A stretch of DNA of 64,000 nucleotides from Globisporangium splendens (taxonomy: Eukaryota; Oomycota; Peronosporomycetes; Pythiales; Pythiaceae): positions 496,001 to 560,000 of the forward strand of contig VFIW01000011.1 of assembly GCA_006386115.1 (NCBI GenBank), written 5' to 3'. This document shows positions 52,087 through 62,214 of this stretch, in pieces (positions within the stretch are counted from its first letter, which is position 1; every line of letters begins with the position of its first letter). The position numbers were made by a program, and so were the translations under genes. The notes under the pieces are model-generated. The model had not been told where the DNA came from. It ran no database searches and saw only the letters and a list, made by a program, of their open reading frames with translations.

Positions 52087-52457
52087 ATGCGCAGGAACTC
52101 GGGGGACTACGGTCTCTCTGCCGCCATGCAGCACCGAAAAGTACGCCACCAATAGTGTTCTATATGCACGTATGCGCATTATCGTGATGCATGTGCTGTA
52201 AATGTTAGGCTTTGGGAGATTTCGATCATGCGAAGGCCGAGCGACTGCACGCGCATCTGCGCAATGGCCGCCACCCGATCATGAGCACCAAGCGACTGCA
52301 GCACCACGACAGCAGCAGTAAGGAGACGCCGATTGAGAGCTCTGGCCACGCGATGAGCCGCATGTCGGTCATGGGGATGCTGGTGACGGTCGCTGGGTCG
52401 CTGTTTTTGATCAGCTACGCCGTCGTTGTGACTGCGATCGTCAATGCGAACGAGTAA
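52087..52457 (+). CDS. Small single-pass membrane protein, unknown
   Basis: Two exons, 52087-52140 and 52209-52457, encode 100 residues starting MRRNSGDYGLSAAMQ. The intron is 68 bp, GT-AG and phase 0. The N-terminal 70 residues are polar and His/Lys-rich. The C terminus is a transmembrane helix (VMGMLVTVAGSLFLISYAVVVTAIV) with only three residues beyond it. That arrangement is a tail-anchored topology. The family is not recognised. It diverges from TRMO with 143 bp between start codons. Confidence 0.6.
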
Positions 52458-52552
52458 GATGGGAGTCTAAGACTTGGACACTGGGTGTTCTACCTGTAAA
52501 CGTTTTATTTCAAAATACATGTTTTGTGAACATCGCTACGGTTGCGCTGCCT

Positions 52553-53076
52553 TTAATCCTCCTTGAGGATCTTGTTGCGAGCCTGCTTTCTCGCTTTTCT
52601 CTTGCTCGCGACGTGCGCGAACGCGAGCTGCCACGACAGCACTTGCACGTACGTGCAGCCAACCCCCATGAGCGCGGCGAAGCTCAGCAGTATCGCGTTG
52701 GCTGTTCGGTCCGAGTCGTGCAAGCACTGCAGGTAGATCAGCAAGCTCAGCGCCACGACGAGCGCACGCACCACGAGGTTCGAGGTCACGCATAAGCAGA
52801 ACGTGCTAATCGCGCCGAGAGCGTACCCCAGCAGCGTTGGGTACACGCCGCCAGCTTCACAGGACGCGGCAATGACGTCGCGCACAGACAACTGTGAAAG
52901 TAAGAACAAATAAATGTGAGCACAGAGAGAGAGAGAGAGAGAGAAGATAATGAGGGACTGAATTTGCAAAGGCACCATTCGCTTCGTACCTTTGAGAGAA
53001 TGACCTTGGAGCCGTACGCAGCGGTCTCTTGGAGCTGCTTAAGTGCCGTGGGCAGCGCAGCCAGACCCCGGACCAT
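52553..53076 (-). CDS. Small multipass membrane protein, unknown
   Basis: Two exons, 53076-52990 and 52891-52553, give 141 residues; the 98 bp intron carries a (GA)n run. Three to four hydrophobic helices are visible (YPTLLGYALGAISTFCLCV, LVVRALVVALSLLIYLQCL, AILLSFAALMGVGCTYVQV). The ends are polar and basic (VASKRKARKQARNK), predicting the C terminus in the cytosol. The N-terminal exon encodes an amphipathic helix (LPTALKQLQETAAYGSKVIL). I do not recognise the family. Confidence 0.7.
52924..52944. repeat. (AG)n microsatellite in an intron
   Basis: An AG run inside the single intron of the small multipass membrane protein gene, read as CT on that strand as a long polypyrimidine tract. Confidence 0.85.
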
Positions 53077-53206
53077 GATGGCTCTTCCTGCGTCTCGGCG
53101 TCTAGGAATTCTCTCCAAGTTGAAATGAACGACCCAAGCGAAAGTAAGGGCGAGTCTCTAGGCAAGACTGAAAGGGCTGGTTAGTTTCGCCGTGAGTCTT
53201 TTTTGT

Positions 53207-56200
53207 ATGCTGATCGGAGAAGGACGCAGTGAGACCATTGAAGTGTATGTCGGCGATGAGCCGCGAGCGCTTGCAAGGCAATTTGCATGTAAACATGCAC
53301 TGAAACCCGATGCGATTCCGAAACTCACGCAGCTGATCCAGGACCAGCTTGATGCGCTCAACCAGGACAACACGAGCTTCGTGGAGGATGACGAGACTGC
53401 CACGACCTCAGCCGTCCCAGAGCAACAGCGGCATCACCAGTCACTGCCGAGCGAGCAGGACACACATCGACAATATCACGAGGATGGTCTTCCTCCTGGA
53501 CCAACGTACACGCCATCATTCCAGTATGGCGATGGTGGACTGGCGTCAAGCTTCACAGAAATGACGCCGCAGCAGTCATTGTCGAGTCCACATCAAGAAA
53601 CCACTGTTCCTGACCACGAAGCCGAGACGACTAATTCCGCATTTGGTGGCTCCGAGGCATGGGATAAGCAAGAGCGCGAGTACAGCCGCGCGATGAATTA
53701 CCACAATCTCATCGCCAAGTACGGCCACTACAGCCAGCACAGCGGTAAAGTGAACCCGCAGCAGGGGGCAGACGCTCGCACTAGTAGCACTAAACGCAAC
53801 GAACCGGGGGACGCAAGCCGCGAGTCTGCAAGGTCAAGGGATCCGCTCACGTTTCGCAATATCCAACTCGCAGAACATGCGCGCGTTGCTGTCCCAGAAC
53901 GCCACAGCACGACTCCAGTTTTATCGCGCTGCCACACGTTTCAGGAGAGCCATTCGTCTGTCAACAAGCACCACAAGGGCAAAACAGCGGCGCCTGCTGT
54001 CTTTGACCGGCTGTACGCACTCGCCGAGTCCAAAGACAAGTGGATCAAACACGCGCAGACGGCCAAGCAGCGCGAGCTCGAACGCGAGCAGGACCAGCGC
54101 AAGGTCGAGATGGCCGCCAAGTCGCGCGAGCTGATCGCGCACCGACAGCACGGCGGCAATGGCGGGTACGCGCACATTGGCGAGCGGCTGTACGAGGAAG
54201 CGCTCTCGGACATGGCCAAGAAGGACAAGCTCCGCGAGCAGCGCGCGGTCGAGCGCGAACAGCAGATCGACTGGATGTGCCCCAAGTGCGCGTTCGTGAA
54301 CCAGTTTCACGATGACGTGTGCAAGAACATCGTGGCGGCACCAGCAATGAGTGGTGATGACTCGCGTCCAATCAGCAGAACGCGTCGTGAGAGCGTGGGT
54401 GGTGGCATGACGATGACGACGGCCGAGACGTCCCCGGACGTGATCTGTGGCCAGCAAAAGCCCGAGCAGCTCTTCCGACCGACGTTGGTGGCGACATCCG
54501 CGACGGTCGCCAAAGCCATCGCACTCAACAAGGAGCGGGCCACGACAATCGCGAGCACGCGCCGCGAGAAGAACCAGCAGGCCATGGAGCAGGAGTTCAG
54601 GCAGGCGTGCCCGTTCAAGCCCAAGATCAACGAGGTCTCGGAGGAGATTGTGCGCGAACGGCTCGAAAACGAGGCTCGAGTGGCAACGACGACGACGACA
54701 GGGGAACTGCGTCGTAAGGACCCGCACCTGGCGCTGTACGAGGAATCGTTCCACGTGCACGCAAATCGTCAGGCGAGAGAGGAGGAGTACATGCGGCAGT
54801 ACTCGCTCAAGCCCGACATCGGCGTCAACTCGCTCTGGATCAGCGGAGACCGGTCGAGAGACGACCTCGTCGAGCGCCTCGCGGTCTCCAAGTACCAGGA
54901 AATGGGGCAAAAGCGGCTCGCGCTCCATGAAAAGTACGCGCTGGACAGAGATCCGCACTCGGGCCGTGCGTTTTTCAAACCTGAGATCGGGCGTGCGCCG
55001 ATCTTCAATCGCAATGGAAAGGGACTTCCGATCGGAGAATTTCTCCATGAATCGCACCGCGAGCAGCAGGAATACCATCATCGATTGCTCCAGCAGAGCA
55101 TGCAGGAGATCCACGAACGATCCCACCAGGGCTTTGTGTCCGAGTCTTCACGCCAGGCGCTCGCAAGACGCAAGCAGAAGACGTTCAGTCGGATCTTCGA
55201 TGCCTTACTCAGAGTGTCTACTGATCCGTTAGCACGTGGAGGAGAAGACCAGCTAGGGACTGGATCATGTCCCCAGGAACCAAGCAAAGAGGAGTCTCCA
55301 GCAGCATCAACGGTCTCTTCAGCACCAGAGATCGGCACGACAGAAGAGTTCGTTATTCCTGCTCATGTGGATATTCAAAAGCTGCCCCGCGAAATCGCGC
55401 ATGTGGTTCCGATTGTCTTTGAGTTCGCCAACCACGAGTCATTCGATCGCGAGCAGTTTGCAGGGTTCATGGAGAAACTGATGACTGAGGTGCCTGGGTT
55501 GATGTACACACAAATGCTGTTCCTCGCTGAGAACCTGAACGATGGGAAAAGCAGTCGTTCGTCTCGCCCGGATGACAAACATCAACAGAAAGACCAGGAC
55601 GACGACGAAGAGCAGCTCACGTTCCACCCCACAATTGACAAGAACTCGAGCGCCATCGCGAAGAAACACGGACGCGCGGACAGGTCCAAGGTATTCCAAG
55701 CGCTCAGCCAGCACTTTGAGCATTACAAGAATCGGAAAGAGCAGATCAAGAAGCAGCGAGAATTCGAGCGCTTGCATCCGTTTCAGCCGACGCTCGTGTC
55801 CAAGCACAGGAAGCAGCAAGCCGAGAGGTTCTACGACAAGATCAAGCACACGGGGGAGAAGCAGGAGGAGCAGCTTGGAGGCACTGATCGGCTCTCCACT
55901 GCGATTGCCAATGCGCGTCCATGTGTGCGTCCAATTGAAAACGATGGGGTCGGTCATCGAATCATTGCGTCGGAGGAGATCCCCTCGAGTCGCTGCTCGG
56001 CGCTGCGGTCCGTTGACGAGCAAATTCAGCACCCAGGCTCCGATGAAGACGCCGACCTCACCTCGCGCGTGCTCGCGGCTTTGGACGAACTGCCGGCGGC
56101 GTCAGGATCCATGTCCTCGTCGTCGCAGTCGTTTCCTTCTTGCGCAAGCACGGTGTCAGGGCAAGAAGATGTTCGGAATGCAAAGCTGCTGTTGTCGCCA

Positions 56201-56251
56201 CAAGACTCGGAGCGACTCGCGCAGCTCCGCTCACCGGAGCACGCAACCTGA
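53207..56251 (+). CDS. Large charged protein with repeated F/L-x-P-x-I motifs and a split RanBP2-type zinc finger
   Basis: An intronless frame of 1014 residues from the ATG at 53207. The N terminus (IEVYVGDEPRALARQFACKHAL) looks like a small ubiquitin-like or PB1-like beta segment. Most of the protein is helical and highly charged. Five or more spaced motifs of the type F-x-P-x-I occur (CPFKPKINEVS, YSLKPDIGVNS, RAFFKPEIGRAP, LTFHPTIDKNS, HPFQPTLVS), each followed by a charged helix. This pattern is reminiscent of flagellar or centrosomal proteins. Around residue 360 a RanBP2-type zinc finger begins (WMCPKCAFVNQFHDDVC), but its last cysteine is displaced by about 45 residues to ICGQQKP. An upstream exon supplying a different N terminus is possible. 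No enzymatic domain is seen and no function is assigned. Confidence 0.75.
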   Translation: MLIGEGRSETIEVYVGDEPRALARQFACKHALKPDAIPKLTQLIQDQLDALNQDNTSFVEDDETATTSAVPEQQRHHQSLPSEQDTHRQYHEDGLPPGPTYTPSFQYGDGGLASSFTEMTPQQSLSSPHQETTVPDHEAETTNSAFGGSEAWDKQEREYSRAMNYHNLIAKYGHYSQHSGKVNPQQGADARTSSTKRNEPGDASRESARSRDPLTFRNIQLAEHARVAVPERHSTTPVLSRCHTFQESHSSVNKHHKGKTAAPAVFDRLYALAESKDKWIKHAQTAKQRELEREQDQRKVEMAAKSRELIAHRQHGGNGGYAHIGERLYEEALSDMAKKDKLREQRAVEREQQIDWMCPKCAFVNQFHDDVCKNIVAAPAMSGDDSRPISRTRRESVGGGMTMTTAETSPDVICGQQKPEQLFRPTLVATSATVAKAIALNKERATTIASTRREKNQQAMEQEFRQACPFKPKINEVSEEIVRERLENEARVATTTTTGELRRKDPHLALYEESFHVHANRQAREEEYMRQYSLKPDIGVNSLWISGDRSRDDLVERLAVSKYQEMGQKRLALHEKYALDRDPHSGRAFFKPEIGRAPIFNRNGKGLPIGEFLHESHREQQEYHHRLLQQSMQEIHERSHQGFVSESSRQALARRKQKTFSRIFDALLRVSTDPLARGGEDQLGTGSCPQEPSKEESPAASTVSSAPEIGTTEEFVIPAHVDIQKLPREIAHVVPIVFEFANHESFDREQFAGFMEKLMTEVPGLMYTQMLFLAENLNDGKSSRSSRPDDKHQQKDQDDDEEQLTFHPTIDKNSSAIAKKHGRADRSKVFQALSQHFEHYKNRKEQIKKQREFERLHPFQPTLVSKHRKQQAERFYDKIKHTGEKQEEQLGGTDRLSTAIANARPCVRPIENDGVGHRIIASEEIPSSRCSALRSVDEQIQHPGSDEDADLTSRVLAALDELPAASGSMSSSSQSFPSCASTVSGQEDVRNAKLLLSPQDSERLAQLRSPEHAT

Positions 56252-56575
56252 GCCAACATCCCCCGCTGCATACCCCAACCAACCCATATTCACAGCAGTA
56301 AATTGCATACCCAGAGCCATTGCCACGCACACCAACCGCTGCTTCTCCACAGCAAAGGAAGCTCATAAAGCGCAACGCAATGCAGTCCATCCATTGTGTA
56401 GCCATTTGCTCAACCGTTTTTTACCGTGTCCTTCATGTGGTCCACCCAAGTGTCGTTTCGCTCTTGGACGTGCGAATAATGACAGTTTTGGATTTCAGCA
56501 AAACATCACTATTCCCACGTCGCATTGTCCAATTCGAGCCCCCTTGTGCAGCAGAATCAGACCGAACACTGGGGA
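56252..56575. other. Intergenic region upstream of the DIX kinase
   Basis: A 324 bp gap between two plus-strand genes. Nothing but promoter-sized DNA was recognised. Confidence 0.3.
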
Positions 56576-58991
56576 ATGAGTGCGTCGGAGGTGCATCCCC
56601 TCACGTCGCCGTCCATGAGTCTCGATCCGCAGAAAGCGCGCGTGCAGCGCACCCGCACGTGGGATCCGCCGCACCATTCTCAACAGCAGCAGCATCGCGC
56701 CAGTGCGCCGCGGTTCGTGCTGTACACACTCGTGGGCGAAGAGCTCGAGCCCGTCGAGGAGACCAAGAGCCACGCGCCGGACACCAACTGGAACGCGTTC
56801 GTGCTGGAGAAAGGCAGTGAACATGGGGGAGCGATCTGTCTGCGCGACGTCCAGCGCGCGTTCCCCCTCGGGGGAGCGTTCCACTTCGCGTTCCGCAACG
56901 GCCAGGGTGTGTTCCTCGACCTGACCAACCCGAGCGCTGTTGTCCCGTTCTGGGACCACAAGATCGTCGCGCGCATCACGCCACTAAGTGCGTATATGCC
57001 ATCGATATGACGCTCGCTTTGTGCATGTGCTGCTGACTGTGGGGCTAACTTGGGTCGTTACTGTGCTGTCTTTATCGTTACAGTTGGTGAGCCTGAAATC
57101 GCGTACGTCACTTACGGCGATGAGCCTGTCGCGCACGACGAAGAAGAGGAGGAATACGAGCATGATCGCGTCCCGTATGCTGAGCACAGGGTGCACGACG
57201 CTGACGAGTACCTCGAGTTCCAGTCTACCACTTACGAGTCGCAGGATGAGGACGTGTCCATGCCAGCGTCTCACGACGAGCGACGTCGCGGGGACAGCGA
57301 CTGGACCAGCAATGCAAGCAGCAGCAGCGGTGACAGTCCCTACCAGAACCATAGAGGACGGCAGTTGCATTCCCGTGTGGACAACCGCTATGATGGCAAT
57401 AGTATGAACAGCAGTGGAGGAGAACGGAGCAGCTCCGCGAGCGCAGCGGCAAAGGATGCGCAGGCTTTTCTGCGCAAACAAACGGAGCAGGCGTACGATT
57501 TCGCCAAGAAGATCTCCATGGAAGATGCGAAAAAGGGGGCGACGGAGACCGCCAAGAAGGCCAAAAAGTGGGGCGGCTCGCTGTTGTCGTCCATCAGCGC
57601 ATCGATCTCCAATGCTACAGGCGCCGTGAAGGTACGTTTGCCTCATTTACAAATTGAGTGTGCGCTTTTATTCTAAAGCCTTTGCATTTGCTCTACGATA
57701 GAATGAAACCATCCAAGTAGGTGGGATCACGGTGAACGTTGTTCGCCCCGTTGCGGAGGGTGCGTACGCGCAAGTTCTTCTGGTGCGCTCGGTGGCGACG
57801 AACGAGACGTTTGCGCTGAAGCGCGTGATTTGCCAGTCGGAAGAAGTGGAAAAGGACGTGCACATGGAGCTCCAAGTGTTCCGCGTACGTTGGTTGCACC
57901 CTCTCGTCGTCCCTCCTCTTAGTATTACGCTCCAAACTAATTCCATTGCTTTGTCCGTCCTGCTCTGTAGTCCGTGAAACACCTGAATATCATGCCGCTG
58001 GTCGAGTTTGCCGAGGCGCGTCAGCAAAATCTCGAGGTACTATACAAGATTCACTTGCATCAAAGGATGGAATGTGTGCAGCCACCTAGGCTAATGATCA
58101 CTTGCTTATGTGTATATGCATGTGGCAGTTCTATTTCCTGTTCCCGTACTTTGAACGCGGGAGTCTCTGGGACGGCATCGATGCCGCGCGCAACTCGTCG
58201 TCGCCGCTGTGGCCGTTCACGCAGCGTGTGGCGCTGCATCTCTTCCACGGGATCTGTTCGGGCGTGCTCGCACTGCACCGCGCGGGTTTCTGCCATCGCG
58301 ACCTGAAGCCGCACAATATCTTATTGTCCTCGTCGTCCAGCGGCGAGGATTTCCTCTCGTACATCCCCGTGGTGACGGACTTTGGCAGCTGCTCGCCGAT
58401 CCGCGTCGAGGTGCGGTCGCGAAGGAACTCGCTGGACATCCAGGACGAGGCGAACCGCAAGAGCTCGGCACCATATCGCGCACCAGAGCTCTTTGAGCCG
58501 ACCGTGGAAGGTGTCGTCGATGGGCAATCGGACGTCTGGTCGCTCGGCTGCATTTTGTAAGTGTCTAGGAAAAAGCTGCCTGTGCATGCGAATGCGTGTA
58601 TGTTGGAAGGAACTCACGCCGCTCTCTCTTCTTGTTGACGCAATGCTCTGCAGATATGCGATGGCGTTTGGCGGCAATCCGTTTGAGCACCCACGCGAGG
58701 GCTTCATGAAACTTGCGGCCATGAACGGTCGTGTATCGTTCCCACCAGGTTCGCACATGCTTTGCTCCTGAGAATTGAGGCTGTAGACAATTGCTAATGT
58801 GTTGCTCACCTGATTGACTGGATGACTTTGTAGAACAAGCTGGCGCGATCCGCCATCGCAGTGCCGTGTACACGCACGAGTTCTGCGACTTCATCCGCGA
58901 TATGCTGCACGTGAACCCCGAAGAACGTCCGTCGGTGCTCGACGCGTTGGAGTTCACGGAGGAGTTGCTGCACGATGAAATGAACAGATAA
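56576..58991 (+). CDS. DIX-domain protein kinase, STK16/NAK-like
   Basis: Seven exons give 629 residues: 56576-56987, 57084-57631, 57702-57884, 57971-58036, 58129-58556, 58654-58748 and 58834-58991. All are GT-AG and in phase. Residues about 40-140 form a DIX-like domain: RFVLYTLVGEELEPVEE, then FHFAFRNGQGVFLDL and VVPFWDHKIVARI, the strand order of Dishevelled/Axin DIX domains. An acidic/Ser-rich linker and a Lys/Ala helix (about 150-320) follow. The kinase domain has the glycine-rich loop VAEGAYAQVLL, Lys360 (FALKRV), HRDLKPHN (Asp461), DFG (Asp487), APELFEP and SDVWSLGCIL. All catalytic residues are present. The pattern FALKRVIC and LHRAGFCHRDLKPHN fits the STK16 branch. DIX domains polymerise head to tail, so the kinase may act in a scaffold. 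Confidence 0.88.
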
Positions 58992-59155
58992 GAGGACAAG
59001 CGATGCTGGGAAGCAATTACACATACGTATGCACACAACACACAACGGTCAAATATATAAACTACGACAAGCCTCAGAAACAGGAGTTGCACGCGTCCAT
59101 CGTTCTTTCAATTTGGATACTTAATGACTGGATGCGAAGGATGACTGTAACTTAC

Positions 59156-59776
59156 TTATGCGAACGCGGCGGCGGCAAGCAGCGATGTCGCCACAACGAG
59201 CGCCGAGGTCAGCGGAGTCATGGTGGCCATCGACGTCGGGGAAGGCGTCGGCGCCGTCGTGGATGGCGAGGCGGTGGCGCCAATTGGCGCAAAGTCCGTG
59301 GTCGAGCCTGACATCGAGCCCCAAGTACCCGTAGCTGTGGTGGAACTGCCGCTGAGCGAGGCCGAGCCATCGTCTGTGATCGTCGTGTTCGTGGGCGTGA
59401 CACCGCAGTACTTGAGCACCTTTCCGGCCTGGTCCTGCGGTGCCCAGTCCTGGTACGCGCACTGCGGGAGAATGTTGTACAGGATGTTGAGCGCGGCGAT
59501 GCACGCCGTCTCGCCACAGAGGATCTTGAAGTCGAAGCCGTCGGGCTTGAGCATCTCCGTGATACCCAGCGCCTTCTGGCACTGCTGCTTGCGCGTGTTG
59601 TTCTTGAGGATCGAGCCGAGCTCCACCAGCTCCACTTGGTCGCATGGCCGGACAACGCCAGAGCCCGACGAGCTCGCGGCTTCGAGTTGCTGCGCGGCAT
59701 CCAGCGCAGCCACAAGGGACGCGAAGAAGACCGCGGAGAAGACGGCGAGAGGCACGAGGAGTCTGCTGCCGTTCAT
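59156..59776 (-). CDS. Elicitin-like secreted protein with GPI-type tail, copy 2
   Basis: An intronless gene of 206 residues from the ATG at 59776. The signal peptide (MNGSRLLVPLAVFSAVFFAS) ends near VAALDA. Six cysteines are spaced 20-20-4-13-17, with the invariant C-x4-C step as LCGETAC. A Ser/Thr/Pro-rich stalk and a hydrophobic tail (ALVVATSLLAAAAFA) predict a GPI anchor. The overall layout equals the copy at 47750-48454, although the sequences are well diverged, so they are older family members rather than a recent duplication. The expected role is sterol or lipid binding at the cell surface. The gene converges with the DIX kinase, 164 bp apart. Confidence 0.9.
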   Translation of the reverse strand: MNGSRLLVPLAVFSAVFFASLVAALDAAQQLEAASSSGSGVVRPCDQVELVELGSILKNNTRKQQCQKALGITEMLKPDGFDFKILCGETACIAALNILYNILPQCAYQDWAPQDQAGKVLKYCGVTPTNTTITDDGSASLSGSSTTATGTWGSMSGSTTDFAPIGATASPSTTAPTPSPTSMATMTPLTSALVVATSLLAAAAFA

Positions 59777-60325
59777 CCTGGATGCGTGGACGTGCGTGCG
59801 TGCGTGTAGCGAGTGCTTGTTGACTCCGCGAGCTTCTCGTCAAATGAACTGCTGGGAAAATATTGGAAAGTGCCGCCATCATTCGACCAGAACCACAAGC
59901 AGGTTTACCCAACAAACAGACGAAATCAGGTTCTCAACCACATTCCCTATTGAAAATGTGGCTCATGCGAGAAGTGGATGACTTTACGGCAGGAATCACT
60001 TATGCAAGAGTAGTTTACTGTGTGGCTGCAGTGATTGGACTCCACACAAGATTGCATTTTGGCTGTCTATGACATATCAGAGGGATATGTTTTGAACATG
60101 CCAGCTGGTCTGTGGGTTTCCAGTGGGTTCACACTGCATTGTACTTTACTCGGGATAATGGAATATTACACCAGCGAAACTACAGCACCTTGCTCAGATC
60201 TCAACACGTCCAAAGCGCTTGGATGGGAATAAAGACCCACGTGCACATCATTTCCGTACGCTTCTATACAGCAGAGAAACTATACATTCTGCCTCACATA
60301 TCCATCCTCATCACGTCACTTTCCT
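59777..60325. other. Intergenic region between elicitin-like copy 2 and the ADAL-type deaminase
   Basis: A 549 bp region of lower GC content that includes the promoter of the elicitin-like gene. No frame with coding character was found. Confidence 0.35.
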
Positions 60326-61444
60326 CTAGTTTTGTGCCTCGAATCGGTCCATGATGGCAAGAAGTCGCGTTTGCTGCGTCGTGTCAAAAATGGTTGGAAT
60401 CGCCGCCTTGGCGAGTTCCCGAAGCCGCGCCTTGTCGAGGTCGAACGCTTCGGCAGCGCGCATGTACTCCTTCGGCAGCGTCGTGTCGAGAACGCCCTGG
60501 TCGTCCGTGCAGATGCACAGAGGGTAGCAGCCGGTCGGAGTCTCGCCAAGCTCACCCATCAAGACGCGAGCATGAGGGTGCGCCTTGTATCCACAGATGC
60601 AAAGTCCCGAGCTGTCCTTCGATGTGCAAGGACACTTGCTGCGGTACCTCGCCAGTGTGTGCACGTTCGAGGTTAGGCACATCTCGATAGGGATGCGGAG
60701 ACTGATCATTCGCTGGTACAGGTTCTCAGGCAAGCAGCACGCGTGGCCGAGACGGTCTGGGCGGAAGGTCAGGATCCGATCGGATTCGTCGTCATCAAAG
60801 TGCTCTGCAAAGTGGAGAGCCAACTTCAGACCGCCGGCGCGTGCATCGTCCAGAGTATTCTCGAACAGATGGAACTCCGAGTTGGGGAGTTCCGAATGAC
60901 CACTCAGATCGATGCCGACAATGTACAGACTCTTCTGCTTCCACTCCAGCGCCAACTTGACCGTCTCCTTCGCGATCTCCAGCGACTGGTTTCTGTTGAC
61001 ACTAAGCAGCAGTCGCACCTCGATGTCGAGATCTTCGCGCGCATGGCACTCCTCGAGTGCGGACATCACTTCCGCAACATACTCTGCGCGCGAGGCACCA
61101 TCCCGTTCCAATGCGCGTGGCGTCGAGCGCAGCTCCAGATACTTCACGTTGGCCTTTGCAAAATCCTCGACCGCTTCGATGGTGATGCGGCGCAGCACGG
61201 CGCGGCTCACGACGACCTGGTGGATCAGGTGGAACATCTCGAAGCACTCATCGAGACTGCGGCTCGGTGGCAACGAGCGCGGCGCCGTGCCGTGGAACTG
61301 CGCGTCCTCCAGCAGGATCTCCTGCAGTGTGGATGCGCGGATAGAGCCGTGGATGTGCGCGTGGAGCTCAACCTTCGGGAGCTGCTCGCACCACGAGAGC
61401 GTCGGCGCGTCGTGCTCCTTGGCGGTGCTGCTGGTGGCGGTCAT
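60326..61444 (-). CDS. Adenosine deaminase-like protein (ADAL / N6-methyl-AMP deaminase type)
   Basis: An intronless gene of 372 residues from the ATG at 61444. It belongs to the adenosine/AMP deaminase metallohydrolases. The zinc-binding start PKVELHAHIHGS (His28, His30) is intact. YLELRSTPRAL and VGIDLSGHSE follow. The catalytic region reads LHFAEHFDD, where ADA enzymes have an HAGE motif, then DRLGHACCL, MCLTSNVHT and the terminal metal/substrate motif CTDDQGVL. The pattern LHFAEH with PKVELHAHIHGS is that of ADAL/MAPDA, which deaminates N6-methyl-AMP to IMP, rather than of secreted ADA2 or classical ADA. A short Cys-rich insert (SKCPCTSKDSSGLCICGYK) after TLARY is unusual for the family. 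Confidence 0.88.
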   Translation of the reverse strand: MTATSSTAKEHDAPTLSWCEQLPKVELHAHIHGSIRASTLQEILLEDAQFHGTAPRSLPPSRSLDECFEMFHLIHQVVVSRAVLRRITIEAVEDFAKANVKYLELRSTPRALERDGASRAEYVAEVMSALEECHAREDLDIEVRLLLSVNRNQSLEIAKETVKLALEWKQKSLYIVGIDLSGHSELPNSEFHLFENTLDDARAGGLKLALHFAEHFDDDESDRILTFRPDRLGHACCLPENLYQRMISLRIPIEMCLTSNVHTLARYRSKCPCTSKDSSGLCICGYKAHPHARVLMGELGETPTGCYPLCICTDDQGVLDTTLPKEYMRAAEAFDLDKARLRELAKAAIPTIFDTTQQTRLLAIMDRFEAQN

Positions 61445-62214
61445 TCTTGTGCGTGCGATGGAGAACGAACGCGTGAATCACATCAGTCAGTCAGTCAAGT
61501 CAGTCAGTCAAGTCAGTTACATAAAGGAAGGTGCACGTTTCGCAAATCAAAAGTGGGACGCGATGTGGAGCGCTCCATATCTTCTTATAAAGAGGATAAG
61601 GTGTGTCATCATTTAGAGAAGGACAAATTCTAATTATGGGATCATTGATCCCAGTTCTCATTTCGTAAAAACGGTTTCTTGGTCGCACAATGGCACATCC
61701 GGTTCAAGCACATGCGATCCAAGTGGCAGCACTGCAAATGCTATCGTCTCGTGAACCAACAACGACGCACAAAGCATCACGAGCAGAGTCTGCTTCCACA
61801 GCATCTTCTCATTTGCCTATTGCTGAAGCTTGGGGCAGCACTGTTGTGCGAAGGGGCAGATTGGAAAATGGAATCGTGTCGTTTAGGATACATGTGAGGA
61901 GGTAAGTGTATTTACATATCCACTACTGTGCTCTTATTTGACGAAAAGAGTTCACTTTGTTTTGGGTGCGGTACCGTACCCAAGTCGGTCCCAAGCTGCT
62001 CGCCACGTCGCGATCTGGAACGTTCCATCCCACTTTCGTGACTGCCGCCCCTCAACGCGCAACAGCTTGCAACAACAGCACACACACTCGCAACGCAGAG
62101 CGAGAGGGGCGAGCAAGCAGGCACCAAGGTTACGCAAAGTCTGTGTGTCATTGCGTCATTCTGCAACGCGCCACGAAGAGCTCAAGCCACGCTCCCTCCC
62201 TGTTTCCTGCTACG
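61445..62214. promoter_or_regulatory. Divergent intergenic region, ADAL-type gene and SRP receptor alpha
   Basis: A 770 bp region between divergent genes. AGTC-type tandem repeats lie at about 61483-61517 in the probable leader of the ADAL-type gene. A plus-strand 72-codon frame from an ATG at 61690 is not supported by any motif. Confidence 0.35.
61483..61517. repeat. AGTC tetranucleotide tandem repeat
   Basis: Imperfect (AGTC)n with occasional extra A, lying 38-75 bp upstream of the ADAL-type start codon. Confidence 0.8.

Noticed and set aside
53921..55126. A 401-codon open frame on the minus strand
   Set aside because: It is antisense to the 1014-residue protein and is Arg/Leu/Val-rich without motifs.
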